A DNA stretch of 64,000 nt from Pseudomonas fluorescens. GTDB lineage: Bacteria > Pseudomonadota > Gammaproteobacteria > Pseudomonadales > Pseudomonadaceae. The stretch is taken from contig NZ_CP012831.1 in assembly GCF_001307275.1 (NCBI RefSeq), positions 4,580,501-4,644,500 of the forward strand, given 5' to 3'. The notes beneath the pieces were generated by a model. The model was not told the origin of the DNA, did no database searches, and was given only the letters and a program-made list of their open reading frames with translations. Numbering within the stretch: the stretch's first letter is position 1; the number at the start of each line of letters is the position of its first letter. This document shows, one piece after another, positions 26,427-34,692 of this stretch. The position numbers and the translations under genes were made by a program.

Positions 26427-26449
26427 TTCGAATCTCTCCTTCACCGCCA
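26427..26449 (+). other. Prophage attachment core: 3' fragment of tRNA-Ser
   Basis: TTCGAATCTCTCCTTCACCG and the following CCA form the T-loop, T-stem 3' strand, acceptor and CCA of a serine tRNA whose 5' part is absent. The sequence before TTCGAAT does not pair with the T-stem, so this is a fragment, not a gene. Integration into the 3' end of tRNA-Ser is what I recall for phiCTX. The intact tRNA should lie at the other prophage end, outside the window. This marks the right boundary of the prophage. Confidence 0.8.
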
Positions 26450-26461
26450 AATTCGATACAC

Positions 26462-26500
26462 ACAAAGCCCCTGGTTTTCCAAGAAAACCAGGGGCTTTGT
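26462..26500. terminator. Strong hairpin terminator, originally of the tRNA-Ser gene
   Basis: ACAAAGCCCCTGGTTTT (26462-26478) pairs exactly over 17 bp with AAAACCAGGGGCTTTGT (26484-26500) around a 5-nt loop. Being rich in A on one side and T on the other, it should stop transcription in both directions. It lies 13 bp after the tRNA fragment. Confidence 0.85.
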
Positions 26501-26568
26501 GGTTTCTGCTGTCTGAAAAATGACGATAGGGGCAATGGCACCCAGGTGATACGCCGTCAGCGCTAAAG

Positions 26569-26802
26569 GTGCGAATTTCCAGTCTGAGTTTTGGACTGAC
26601 CGCACAAGCACTGCCGCTTTTCAGCCTGTCCTACTTCATTGGTGTATTCGGGTTTCCCTTTATCACCGGAAAGCTCATCAGCAGCACGGGCGTGAAGGGG
26701 ATGCTGCTTAGTGTCGGATTGATCGCTCTGTTTGCCTGGGTCTTGAGTGTCAGTCGCTGGCTGGCCGGGCGATTCTGGAAATCAGCCTCTCTTTCGGAAT
26801 GA
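26569..26802 (+). pseudogene. C-terminal remnant of an MFS transporter
   Basis: The frame encodes FGLTAQALPLFSLSYFIGVF then GFPFITGKLI and two hydrophobic helices. This reads like the last two or three transmembrane helices of a major-facilitator permease. There is no upstream part and no ribosome site: the tRNA terminator lies 69 bp before. It is a leftover of the region next to the integration site. The 26803-27047 stretch after it holds no gene I can support. Confidence 0.6.
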
Positions 26803-27047
26803 AAAAATTTCCCCTGGTGTGCGATAGCTTCCCGGTGTGGGGAGTTTGAGCACAGGTTCAAGAAGGTCGCTAAGACTGAAGGTAGAAAGGCACGGCAAAT
26901 TGCTTGATGAGCGGCTGCTTGTGCAGCCTCGCCACTGAATAGCATCAGGCAACTTCACAGCAGTATCAGGCAAAGGTTTCTGGGCACATGCCGTTAAGGT
27001 TCTCCTGGAAGAGCGTCTTATCAACTGCATTGCTGTGAGAGAACATC

Positions 27048-27542
27048 ATGACCAGATGGATGAATTTCGCTTGGCGCGTCCAGGCTCTTGCACTGTCTTT
27101 AATATTTTTTACGAACAACGTCTGGGCTTCGGAAAACACCCAACATGCGAATGCGACTCTGGTCCGCCAGGCGTTCACTAACTGGCAGCAGGGCAAAGGC
27201 ACGGTGTTCGATCTGCTGGCGCCCAATGCGAAATGGACCGTGGCCGGGACGAGTCCTGTTTCAGGTGTCTATAACAGCAAGGCTGAGCTGGCCCAAGTCG
27301 TGCGGCCGATTACCGCGAGACTGGCAACACCGATCGTCCCCTCGGTGCAGAGCATCGTTGCTCAGAATGATGTCGTGGTTGTTCTGTGGGAAGGGACAGC
27401 GACGGCGCTTGATCACAAACCCTACAACAACACCTACCTGTGGCACATGACCCTCAAGAATGGTCAGATCATTGAAGTCACAGCCTTTCTGGACACCTAC
27501 GTGCTGAACGATCTTATCCGGCGCGTAAAACCCCCGCAGTAG
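27048..27542 (+). CDS. Secreted SnoaL/NTF2-like protein
   Basis: The protein has 164 residues with a signal peptide (ALALSLIFFTNNVWA-SEN). The mature part follows the NTF2-like pattern: ATLVRQAFTNWQQGKGTVFDLLAPNAKWTVAG, SGVYNSKAELAQ, then VLWEGTATALDHKPYNNTY and WHMTLKNGQIIEVTAFLDTY. Members of this fold bind small ligands or act as isomerases. No specific reaction can be assigned. It appears monocistronic. Confidence 0.8.
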   Translation: MTRWMNFAWRVQALALSLIFFTNNVWASENTQHANATLVRQAFTNWQQGKGTVFDLLAPNAKWTVAGTSPVSGVYNSKAELAQVVRPITARLATPIVPSVQSIVAQNDVVVVLWEGTATALDHKPYNNTYLWHMTLKNGQIIEVTAFLDTYVLNDLIRRVKPPQ

Positions 27543-27683
27543 TGGCTGGGCTATCTTGTTGGCTGTGAAGCAGTTCGCTTTTCCATAGCGTGCTCTCCAA
27601 AAGGTTTACTCGATTCAGAACAAAAACCGGAAATGCGTGGTCTTTGTCAGTACCCCAAGTTCGTCTCTCCCTGAGGTCGCACA

Positions 27684-27911
27684 ATGAGTCTGATCGATTG
27701 CCCTGAATGCGCTTCCCGAGTCTCCGACAAGGCCTACGCCTGCCCACATTGCGGCAATCCTTTCCGGGAGCCGAGTTTCCGTCTGACCGAGAAGAACGTG
27801 GGGCAGATTGCCGGGGTGACCGGCGTCTGGCTCACCGCGCCGTGGATCGCGCGAATGGTCTTTGGCGTGGTGGCGGTGATTGCGGTGGCGGCGGTGTTGA
27901 TCCTGCGGTGA
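27684..27911 (+). CDS. Zinc-ribbon membrane-anchored small protein
   Basis: The protein has 75 residues. CPECASRVSDKAYACPHCG is a double-zinc-knuckle ribbon (CxxC...CxxC), followed by a polar linker and one or two hydrophobic helices (MVFGVVAVIAVAAVLIL). GAGG lies about 8 bases before the ATG. Function unknown; the ribbon likely faces the cytoplasm. It is convergent with the AraC gene. Confidence 0.8.
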   Translation: MSLIDCPECASRVSDKAYACPHCGNPFREPSFRLTEKNVGQIAGVTGVWLTAPWIARMVFGVVAVIAVAAVLILR

Positions 27912-27932
27912 GCCGTATTCGCGATTGTCGGC

Positions 27933-28865
27933 TTATGTATTCAACGGCAACTGCGGACTGTCCGGATTCAACTGCTGGCGCCTGAACTGCCCTGGCGGCT
28001 GTCCATGTATCTGGCGAAAACGCCTGGAAAAATAAGCCTCGTCGGCAAACCCGCACAACCTCGCCACTTCGCCCACAGGCCGTGTGCCATTGAGCAAGTA
28101 ATTGCGCGCCGCATGCATTCGACGTTCGAGCACCAGTTCGGTAAAGGTCTTGCCGATTTCCTTGCGCAGCCAGTGGGTCAGGTAGGTCGGCGACAGGTAG
28201 GTCGCCGCCGCCACTTTGATCAGGTTGAGGTCCGGGTCGGCGATGTTCTTGCGCAGGTATTCGGACATTCGGCCCAGCGCATCGCGTCGGCTGACTTCGG
28301 CGGCGTTTTCTTCGGCCAAGCGCTTGAGCGGCTCGGCGTACAAGGCGCAGACGCTGCCGATCAGTTGCAGTAACAAGCCCTTGAGCATCTCGCGGGTGCC
28401 GAATTGTCGATGCTCGTCCAGTGCGCGCATTTGCGTGATCAACGCGCATACCTTGGCGAAATCGTCGTCGCCGAGAATGAAGTCCAGGTGCTCCTGGAAA
28501 CGAAACGGCGAGAGTTCCGGCGCCAGCAGAATCGAGACTTCTTCCAGGTCCATCGGGTCGCACTGCAAATGTGGCAACAGGAACGTCTGGGAAAAGTTGA
28601 TCACCATGAAGTTGCTGTCCGCCGGGTGCGGAATCACATGCACGCGGTGGGGCAGGATGAAGGCCAGGGTGTTGCGTGGAAACGGACGCTCGACGTTGCC
28701 AATGTGTTGCACGGTGTCACCACCGAGGTTGATCTGGATCTGGAAGTACTCATGGCGATGCGGGCTGGTTTCGGCGCGCCGGCCCTTTTTGTCGCGGATG
28801 TAGAAGTCCGTCAATTCGCTGCGTTGCTGCATGACATAGGTGGGGACTCGGCTCGGTGACGACAT
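27933..28865 (-). CDS. AraC family transcriptional regulator
   Basis: The protein has 310 residues. The N-terminal cupin-type sensor contains SPHRHEYFQIQINLGGD and the C-terminal ~100 residues hold two HTHs (LIKVAAATYLSPTYLTHWLR; VGEVARLCGFADEAYFSRRF). It is divergent from the MFS transporter with a ~560-bp gap and most likely controls the acid-utilisation operon 29430-33394. The effector is unknown but is probably the transported acid or its product. Confidence 0.9.
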   Translation of the reverse strand: MSSPSRVPTYVMQQRSELTDFYIRDKKGRRAETSPHRHEYFQIQINLGGDTVQHIGNVERPFPRNTLAFILPHRVHVIPHPADSNFMVINFSQTFLLPHLQCDPMDLEEVSILLAPELSPFRFQEHLDFILGDDDFAKVCALITQMRALDEHRQFGTREMLKGLLLQLIGSVCALYAEPLKRLAEENAAEVSRRDALGRMSEYLRKNIADPDLNLIKVAAATYLSPTYLTHWLRKEIGKTFTELVLERRMHAARNYLLNGTRPVGEVARLCGFADEAYFSRRFRQIHGQPPGQFRRQQLNPDSPQLPLNT

Positions 28866-29429
28866 CTCCTGGGAATCCTCTGCGGGGCATGGCGGTGACG
28901 ACGATTGTGACGGTGCATCTGGCCGATTTTCAAGGCGTTATACGATGACGGGGTGCCGAGACTGAATTTTCTGGAGCCCGAGGATGGCGGCTGGTTGTCC
29001 AAAACGACAAATTCGTATTTGTGATATTTATCCTTTAAAAACAGTTACTTATTTGTATTTATAAAACGCTTTTAAAAAACTCAGCGATCTTGTTTTTTTG
29101 GACAGGTTTCTTGGGCACGGTTTCAACCGGGAAAAATGATCTAACACCTCAGTTGATTTTGAATGGTTGTACGACCACTGTTGGATCACGCAACCCGACC
29201 CTCCATCCAAAAACAATCAAAAGGTGCGCACATCATGAGCCTGTTCCTGTTTCACGCTGACCCTCCCGACCGCTCCTGCGACAGATCCTGTTGCAAGGCC
29301 TCTCTGAACACCTGACACCGGCTGTTCGCGCCTCTCATTCCTGTAGCGATTGTTCTGCCCCGGCATCGAGGGCATTGATTTCGGCTGCTCGTAAACATTT
29401 CGACGCTTCTAACAATAATGAGGTCCACC
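28866..29429. other. Divergent promoter region, AraC / MFS operon
   Basis: No firm gene lies in this ~560-bp interval. It includes an AT-rich block (about 29017-29085, GTATTTATAAAACG), suited to a promoter, and the palindrome at 29164-29177. A 26-codon frame at 29235 (MSLFLFHADPPD) follows AAAGGTG at a reasonable distance and could be a leader peptide, but nothing else supports it. Confidence 0.5.
29164..29177. promoter_or_regulatory. Near-perfect palindrome, GntR-type operator candidate
   Basis: TGGTTGTACGACCA equals its own reverse complement except at one pair (TGGTYGTACRACCA). The shape, TGGT-N-GTAC-N-ACCA, is like operators of GntR/FCD regulators of sugar-acid genes. It lies about 250 bp before the MFS start. 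No GntR gene is in this window, so the regulator would act in trans. Confidence 0.45.
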
Positions 29430-30761
29430 ATGTCGAACTCCCACACCTCCCAAATTGCCAGCGCCCGGGACGCCGTGGTGCCTGAGCGCCTGCCGTCGCG
29501 CCGGCGTTGGTTCATGCTGTCGTTGCTGCTGATCGCGACGATCATCAACTACATCGATCGAGTGAATATTTCGATTGCCGCACCCTTCCTTGCCAAGGAC
29601 CTGGGCCTGGACAAGATCGAAATGGGCCTGATTTTTTCCGCGTTTGCCTGGACCTACGCCATTGCACTGGTACCCGCCGGGTTCATCGCCGATCGCTTCG
29701 GTTCCCGGTTCACCTACGGGGTGTCGCTGATCAGTTGGTCGACCGTCACGGTGTGCCAGGGCTTTGCCACGGGCTTCGCTTCGTTGTTCGGTCTGCGCCT
29801 GGCCGTCGGTGCGATGGAAGCGCCGGCGTTTCCGGCCAACAGCCGGGCGGTCACGGTGTGGTTCCCGGCGCGCGAGCGGGGTCTCGCCAGCAGTATTTAC
29901 GTCTGCGGCCAGTACCTGGGCACGGCGCTGTTTACCGGTGCGCTGCTGTGGCTGGCGACTACCTACGACTGGCGCCATGTGTTCTACAGCACCGGTGCGC
30001 TCGGCATTGTTTTCGGTGTGGCTTGGCTGTTCCTGTATCGCGACCCGATGAACTGCAAGAAAGTCAGCAAGGAAGAACTCAAGTACATCGAAGCCGGGGG
30101 CGGGCTGGTCAAGAGCAGCCAAGAGCGCACCCGGTTCAACTGGCGGCAGATCGCCGAGCTGTTCAGCTATCGGCAGGTCTGGGCGATTTGCATCGGTAAG
30201 TTCGCCAGCACCTCGGCGCTGTACTTCTTTCTCACCTGGTTCCCCACGTACCTGATCGAAGAGCGTCAACTGACCATGATCAAGGCCGGGATCTTCGCCG
30301 TGCTGCCGTTCGTGGGTGCGACAGTGGGAATCCTGCTCGCCGGGATCGTCTCCGATCTGCTGATACGCCGCGGTTATTCGCTGTCCTTTGCCCGCAAGTT
30401 GCCGCTGGTGGTCGGGTCGATGCTGGGCATGTCCATCGTGCTGGTGAATTTCACCGATTCGAACGTGATCTGCATCGCTGTGCTGACGATTGCCTTCTTT
30501 GCCCAGGGCATCGCTTCGTCCTCGTGGGCGGCGGTGTCGGAAGTAGCGCCCAAGGAGCTGATCGGGCTGACCGGCGGGATCACCAGCCTGGCGGCCAACA
30601 TCGGCGGGATTGTCACCCCCATCGTGATTGGCGCGATTGTCCACAAGACCGGCTCATTTGCCTTGGCCTTCTGGTTCATCGGCGGTGTGGCGCTGATTGG
30701 CACCTTGTCCTATTCGTTGCTGCTTGGCCGTTTGTATCGCATTGAACTCAAGGCGCGCTGA
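29430..30761 (+). CDS. MFS transporter, anion:cation symporter type
   Basis: The protein has 443 residues and 12 predicted membrane helices. RWFMLSLLLIATIINYIDRV and the signature GFIADRFGSRFTYG fit the ACS subfamily (glucarate, galactonate, tartrate and hydroxy-acid uptake). Start 29430 has AGG 7 bases ahead, unlike ATG 29418. It is the first gene of an operon with FAH hydrolase, SDR and D-2-hydroxyacid dehydrogenase. It therefore probably imports a sugar acid or aromatic/hydroxy acid. The substrate is not decidable from sequence. Confidence 0.9.
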   Translation: MSNSHTSQIASARDAVVPERLPSRRRWFMLSLLLIATIINYIDRVNISIAAPFLAKDLGLDKIEMGLIFSAFAWTYAIALVPAGFIADRFGSRFTYGVSLISWSTVTVCQGFATGFASLFGLRLAVGAMEAPAFPANSRAVTVWFPARERGLASSIYVCGQYLGTALFTGALLWLATTYDWRHVFYSTGALGIVFGVAWLFLYRDPMNCKKVSKEELKYIEAGGGLVKSSQERTRFNWRQIAELFSYRQVWAICIGKFASTSALYFFLTWFPTYLIEERQLTMIKAGIFAVLPFVGATVGILLAGIVSDLLIRRGYSLSFARKLPLVVGSMLGMSIVLVNFTDSNVICIAVLTIAFFAQGIASSSWAAVSEVAPKELIGLTGGITSLAANIGGIVTPIVIGAIVHKTGSFALAFWFIGGVALIGTLSYSLLLGRLYRIELKAR

Positions 30762-30869
30762 GCCCGGAAAAAAGCTGTTTTTCTCCAACACGAGGCGGCA
30801 TTCCTCCAACTTAGCCGGGGATTGCCACCGTACGCTGACGCTTCTATCAGGACTTTTACCAGGATGAAC

Positions 30870-31562
30870 ATGCCCGAGTATGTCTTTACCCCGGACTTGC
30901 CAGTGACCCTGCCGGTTGTTGGCACCCCACAGCGTTTTCCCGTCGGCCGGGTCTTTTGCGTCGGTCGCAACTACCCTTGGCCCGATACCCAGGGTGAATC
31001 CCGAGTCCCCCCCGTGTTTTTCATGAAACCTGCCAGTTGCGTGGTGGAGGCGACCGGCGACGTGACGTTTCCACCGGTGACCGAGGAGTTCGCTCACGAA
31101 ATCGAATTGGTCGTGGCCATCGGGGAGGGCGGCGACAACATCCCTGAGAGCCAGGCGCTGGCCTATGTGTGGGGCTACGCGGCGGGTTTGGATCTGACCC
31201 GGCGTGATGTCCAGCGCCTGGCCAAGCGCAACGGTTTGCCGTGGGAGGGCGCCAAGGTGTTTGACGGCGCCGCGCCGATGACGGCCATCGTGCCGGTGTT
31301 GCGGGCGGGGCACCCCGAAGGCGAGTTGTGGCTGAACGTGAACGGTCAAGAGCGCCAGCGCGACAGCCTCGACAGCCAGATCTGGTCGGTCAGTGAAGTG
31401 ATCGCCCGCATTTCCCAATCGGTAGCGCTGCGGGCTGGCGACCTGATCATGACCGGCAGCCCGGCAGGCGTCGATGTGCTGCAGCCGGGGGATGTCATCA
31501 CGGCCGGCATCGATGGCATCGGCGAACTGGAAATGCGCGTCGGTCCGCGTTCATCTGACTGA
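30870..31562 (+). CDS. Fumarylacetoacetate hydrolase family protein
   Basis: The protein has 230 residues from MPEYVFTPDLPVTLP. FAH-fold signatures are FPVGRVFCVGRNYPWP and PVFFMKPASCVV, then HEIELVVAIG (metal-binding Glu), WGYAAGLDLTRRDVQ and DLIMTGSPAGV. The closest characterised look-alikes in my memory are fumarylpyruvate and 2,4-diketo acid hydrolases, which cleave C-C bonds of diketo acids using Mg2+. AGG precedes ATG 30870; 30864 is an alternative. Operon mate of the MFS and SDR genes. Confidence 0.88.
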   Translation: MPEYVFTPDLPVTLPVVGTPQRFPVGRVFCVGRNYPWPDTQGESRVPPVFFMKPASCVVEATGDVTFPPVTEEFAHEIELVVAIGEGGDNIPESQALAYVWGYAAGLDLTRRDVQRLAKRNGLPWEGAKVFDGAAPMTAIVPVLRAGHPEGELWLNVNGQERQRDSLDSQIWSVSEVIARISQSVALRAGDLIMTGSPAGVDVLQPGDVITAGIDGIGELEMRVGPRSSD

Positions 31563-31583
31563 ATTCGAGAAGGGAGAATCCAC

Positions 31584-32342
31584 ATGTCCAACACATTGAA
31601 AGTGGCTCTGGTGACTGGCGCCGGCAGCGGGATTGGCCGCGCGGTGGCCCTGGGCCTGATGGCAGACGGCTACACGCTGGTGCTGGCCGGGCGCCGCCCC
31701 GAGCCCTTGCAGACATTGGTCGAGTTGGCGGCCTGCGAGGGGCGCGAAGCCCTGGCGGTGCCCACCGATGTGCGCGATCCGGCCAGTGTCGATGCACTGT
31801 TTGCCGCCATCGCCGAGGCCTACGGACGCCTGGACGTCGTGTTCAACAACGCCGGCGTCAATGCGCCTGCCGTGCCGCTGGATGAACTCACGTTCGAGCA
31901 GTGGCGAAACGTGATCGACACCAACCTCAACGGCGTTTTCCTGTGCGCCCGTGGTGCCTTCGGCCTGATGCGCCGGCAACAGCCCCAGGGTGGGCGGATC
32001 ATCAACAACGGTTCGATTTCGGCCCACACCCCGCGGCCATTCAGCAGCGCCTACACCGCCAGTAAACACGCGGTGCTGGGGCTGACCAAATCCCTGGCCC
32101 TGGACGGACGCGAATACAACATCGCCTGCAGCCAGATCGACATCGGCAACGCCCTCACCGAAATGTCCGTGCGCATGACCAAGGGCGTGCGTCAGGCCAA
32201 CGGCAGCATCGCGGTGGAGCCGATGATGGACGTCAAGCATGTGGCCGACGCGGTGCGCTACATCGCAGGCCTGCCGTTGTCGGCCAACGTCTTGAACATG
32301 ACCGTCATGGCCACGGCCATGCCGTTTGCCGGTCGCGGTTGA
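31584..32342 (+). CDS. SDR family NAD(P)-dependent oxidoreductase
   Basis: The protein has 252 residues. The Rossmann motif is TGAGSGIG, then NNAG, the catalytic Ser (NNGSISAHTP) and YTASK (Tyr-x-x-x-Lys). GAAGGGAG lies ahead of the ATG. It likely oxidises a hydroxyl of the imported acid before FAH cleavage, as in sugar-acid routes that use an SDR followed by a diketo-acid hydrolase. A weak terminator-like hairpin follows it. Confidence 0.92.
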   Translation: MSNTLKVALVTGAGSGIGRAVALGLMADGYTLVLAGRRPEPLQTLVELAACEGREALAVPTDVRDPASVDALFAAIAEAYGRLDVVFNNAGVNAPAVPLDELTFEQWRNVIDTNLNGVFLCARGAFGLMRRQQPQGGRIINNGSISAHTPRPFSSAYTASKHAVLGLTKSLALDGREYNIACSQIDIGNALTEMSVRMTKGVRQANGSIAVEPMMDVKHVADAVRYIAGLPLSANVLNMTVMATAMPFAGRG

Positions 32343-32390
32343 GCCTGGGCGCTGTTCATTTTTGAGGGTGTGCATGCGTGGCGAGCACAC

Positions 32391-32416
32391 CTGATTACGC
32401 TTGAATCAGTTTTTTC
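32391..32416 (+). terminator. Weak intrinsic terminator inside the catabolic operon
   Basis: CTGATT (32391-32396) pairs with AATCAG (32404-32409) around a 7-nt loop and is followed by seven T residues. Upstream, GTGTGC and GCACAC (32369-32390) make another hairpin. The short stem suggests partial termination, so the last gene may be made at a lower level or from its own promoter. Confidence 0.5.
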
Positions 32417-32437
32417 CTATTCCGTTACGAGGTCTAC

Positions 32438-33394
32438 ATGAAGCCAGAAGTCTTGCAGCTCAGCCCGATCCTGATCCCTGAAATCAATACCCGGCTCAAC
32501 GAGCTGTTCACGGTACGGCGCTATTTCGAACAGGCTGACAAACAAGCCTATCTACAAGAACACGGCGCCAACATTCGCGGTGTGATCACTGGTGGGCATA
32601 CGGGCATCAGCCAGGCGCTCATGGCGCAACTGCCCCAACTGGAAGTGGTGGCGGTCAACGGCGTGGGCACCGATGCGGTGGACCTGGCCTACGCCAGGGA
32701 TCGTGGAATCCGCGTGACCGCCACCATCGGCGCGCTGACCGAAGATGTCGCCGACCTGGCGATCGGCCTATTGATTGCGGTGTGCCGAGGGCTATGCACC
32801 GGTGACCGCTACGTGCGCTCCGGCCAATGGCCCCAGAGCCCGACGCCATTGGCTCCGTTGCCATTGGCCCGGCAAGTGTCCGGCATGCGCATCGGCATCG
32901 TCGGCATGGGCCGGGTCGGTCGCGCCGTGGCAACCCGCGCCGCCGCGTTCGGTTGTCCGATCAGCTATACCGATCTGCAACCGATGAGCGACGTGAACCA
33001 CACCTTCGTCGCCGACCTCAAGCAACTGGCTCGCGACAGCGATGCCTTGATCCTCGCGGCGGCCGCCGACAAGGCTGAAGCCATCATCGATGCCGAGGTG
33101 CTGCGCGCCTTGGGCCAGGGCGGTTACCTGATCAACGTGGCCCGCGGCAAACTGGTCAACGAGCCCGACCTGGTGGCGGCGCTGACCGCCGGGGAAATCG
33201 CCGGTGCGGCGCTGGATGTGTTTGTCGATGAACCGCACGTGCCCGAGGCGTTGTTTGGCAATGAGCAGGTGGTGCTGCAACCGCACCGGGCGAGTGCGAC
33301 GTTGCAGACCCGCACGCGGATGGGGGAGATGGTGGTGGCGAGTCTGGTGGACAGTTTTGCTGGGAAGGTGCCGCAGGGGTGTGTGACGGGGTGA
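32438..33394 (+). CDS. D-2-hydroxyacid dehydrogenase (glyoxylate/hydroxypyruvate reductase type)
   Basis: The protein has 318 residues. NAD(P)-binding GIVGMGRVGRAVATRA, then the catalytic Arg (NVARGKLV), Glu (FVDEPHVPE) and His (LQPHRASAT) are all present. It interconverts a 2-keto acid and a D-2-hydroxyacid, plausibly a C2-C3 product of the FAH hydrolase step or the substrate itself. It is the last gene of the AraC-linked operon. 33395-33655 holds no supported gene. Confidence 0.92.
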   Translation: MKPEVLQLSPILIPEINTRLNELFTVRRYFEQADKQAYLQEHGANIRGVITGGHTGISQALMAQLPQLEVVAVNGVGTDAVDLAYARDRGIRVTATIGALTEDVADLAIGLLIAVCRGLCTGDRYVRSGQWPQSPTPLAPLPLARQVSGMRIGIVGMGRVGRAVATRAAAFGCPISYTDLQPMSDVNHTFVADLKQLARDSDALILAAAADKAEAIIDAEVLRALGQGGYLINVARGKLVNEPDLVAALTAGEIAGAALDVFVDEPHVPEALFGNEQVVLQPHRASATLQTRTRMGEMVVASLVDSFAGKVPQGCVTG

Positions 33395-33655
33395 GGTGTG
33401 GAGCTTCAAGGCGGTTGCGAGATGGTCAAGTTGAGTGAACTTGCTGTGTTGAGGCGCAAGCGGAGCTAAGGTCCCGGGTGGTGTGATGGTCTGGGTTCAT
33501 GATTTTGTCTCCGGATGTGTAGGTGATCACCCATTTGGCCCAATGCTGCCGGCCAAATCGCCTACTTGCCACAGTATGAGTCCCGCTGCCGCCAACACAT
33601 CGCAGTTGTTAAAAAACACAACCAGAGTGCCATTGGCTCAAAGACAAGGAAGCCT

Positions 33656-33988
33656 ATGGATATACTCACGCCATCACGTTTTGACGACGCTGCAATTTTG
33701 TACCCGAACGACAAGGCTGGACTTGATCGTTGCCTGCGCATTTTGAAGATGGCTCGCCCCAAGGCGTTCGCGGACCTGCAAAAGCTTTTCGGTACGCACG
33801 GTGTCGATTTGTTCAAGCCCCGAGCCGCAATGAATTGGGTTGTGATCGACGTAGGCGCAAATAATCTCAGGGTGATAGCGGGGGTCAACTACACCCGGCA
33901 GAAGTTCTACGTCAAACACATCTACACGCATGCTGATTACGACGTGGCCAACGCCTGGTATGCAAGAAACAAAGGGGTAAAACGATGA
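33656..33988 (+). CDS. higB: HigB family toxin (mRNA interferase)
   Basis: The protein has 110 residues from MDILTPSRFDDAAILYPND; AAGGA lies 8 bases ahead of ATG 33656. NWVVIDVGANNLRVIAGVNYTRQKFYVKHIYTHADYD is the family core (quoted in part: FYVKHIYTHADYD), a RelE-fold ribonuclease that cuts mRNA on the ribosome. It overlaps the next gene by 4 bp (ATGA), in the toxin-first order typical of higBA. The partner is the HTH protein at 33985. Confidence 0.88.
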   Translation: MDILTPSRFDDAAILYPNDKAGLDRCLRILKMARPKAFADLQKLFGTHGVDLFKPRAAMNWVVIDVGANNLRVIAGVNYTRQKFYVKHIYTHADYDVANAWYARNKGVKR

Positions 33989-34623
33989 GCGCAGACCGGA
34001 ACGATTTCCAGACCGTGATCGCAACGCTTGGTGAGTTGCATGCGGTGCTAGAGCGCTTGCGCGGCGAGTTTGTGCATGGCATCGAGACCCACGCCGACTA
34101 TGAGCGTGCGACTGACTTGCTCGATGAACTCACCGATGGGCGCGAACTGAGCAAGACCGAGGAGAAAATTCTCGTTGAACTCGAGGATGAAATCCTGGCC
34201 TACCAGCGCGACTCCGACCAGTTTCGCCAATCGAATGCCGCTTTTGAGGCGACATGCACCCCTGTGCAACTGATCAGGGATTTGATGGAGACGCTCGGAC
34301 TCACCGGTTCAGAGCTCCCTGAAATAGGTGATAAAACAGCGGTGTCCAAGGTGCTCAGTGGGGATCGGCCCATCAGTCACAAGATGGCGTACGCACTGGC
34401 AGAGCGCTTTGCGATGGAGCCGAGTGCTTTCTTGCCGCCAGCCTCGGCAAAGGCGACGCCTATCCAAACCGTTCGCCCTCCCGCCAAGAAAACCTCAGCT
34501 CATTACCGCTTTCGTAGCGACCCTTTGACCGCACATTCGGTTAAAGAGGCTCGTACCGGTGCATATAAAGTGGTGGCTTCGAAAGGCCGCAGAAAGACAG
34601 TTGAAGATCCTGAAAACGGCTAG
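33985..34623 (+). CDS. higA: HigA-type antitoxin with extended C-terminus
   Basis: The protein has 212 residues. The N-terminal helical part (THADYERATDLLDELTDG; SKTEEKILVELEDEILAYQ) is typical of antitoxins partnered with HigB. Next comes a degenerate XRE HTH (VQLIRDLMETLGLTGSELPE; KTAVSKVLSGDRPISHKMAYALAERF). About 65 residues follow (PPAKKTSAHYRF; VVASKGRRKTVEDPENG), basic and Pro-rich, more than the usual 100-150-residue antitoxin. It should neutralise HigB and repress the promoter. Confidence 0.85.
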   Translation: MSADRNDFQTVIATLGELHAVLERLRGEFVHGIETHADYERATDLLDELTDGRELSKTEEKILVELEDEILAYQRDSDQFRQSNAAFEATCTPVQLIRDLMETLGLTGSELPEIGDKTAVSKVLSGDRPISHKMAYALAERFAMEPSAFLPPASAKATPIQTVRPPAKKTSAHYRFRSDPLTAHSVKEARTGAYKVVASKGRRKTVEDPENG

Positions 34624-34692
34624 GTAATAATTCTTCCCTTCCATCCAGGGGCAGCCCAGCTAATGCAACATTCACAATGAGGATCGTGGCTC

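Larger units (their letters stand above)
1..26449. mobile_element. P2/phiCTX-like prophage, right-hand part (left end outside window)
   Basis: A continuous block of P2-type structural genes is seen: tail T, E, FII, FI, G, H, I, J, W, V, S, R, X, then head L, M, N, O and packaging P, Q. It ends at a tRNA-Ser 3' fragment (26427-26449). Q, then cargo, then a candidate cos, then att matches the order I recall for phiCTX, where attP lies close to cos, rather than that of P2 itself. Integrase, repressor, replication genes and the intact tRNA-Ser would therefore lie left of the window. The lysis genes found between X and R in P2 are absent, and the tail fibre gene is frameshifted. Cargo genes are visibly AT-richer than the structural genes. 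Confidence 0.9.

Noticed and set aside
29235..29315. 26-codon frame before the MFS gene, possible leader peptide
   Set aside because: AAAGGTG lies ahead, but length and content give no further support. Mentioned only in the promoter-region entry.
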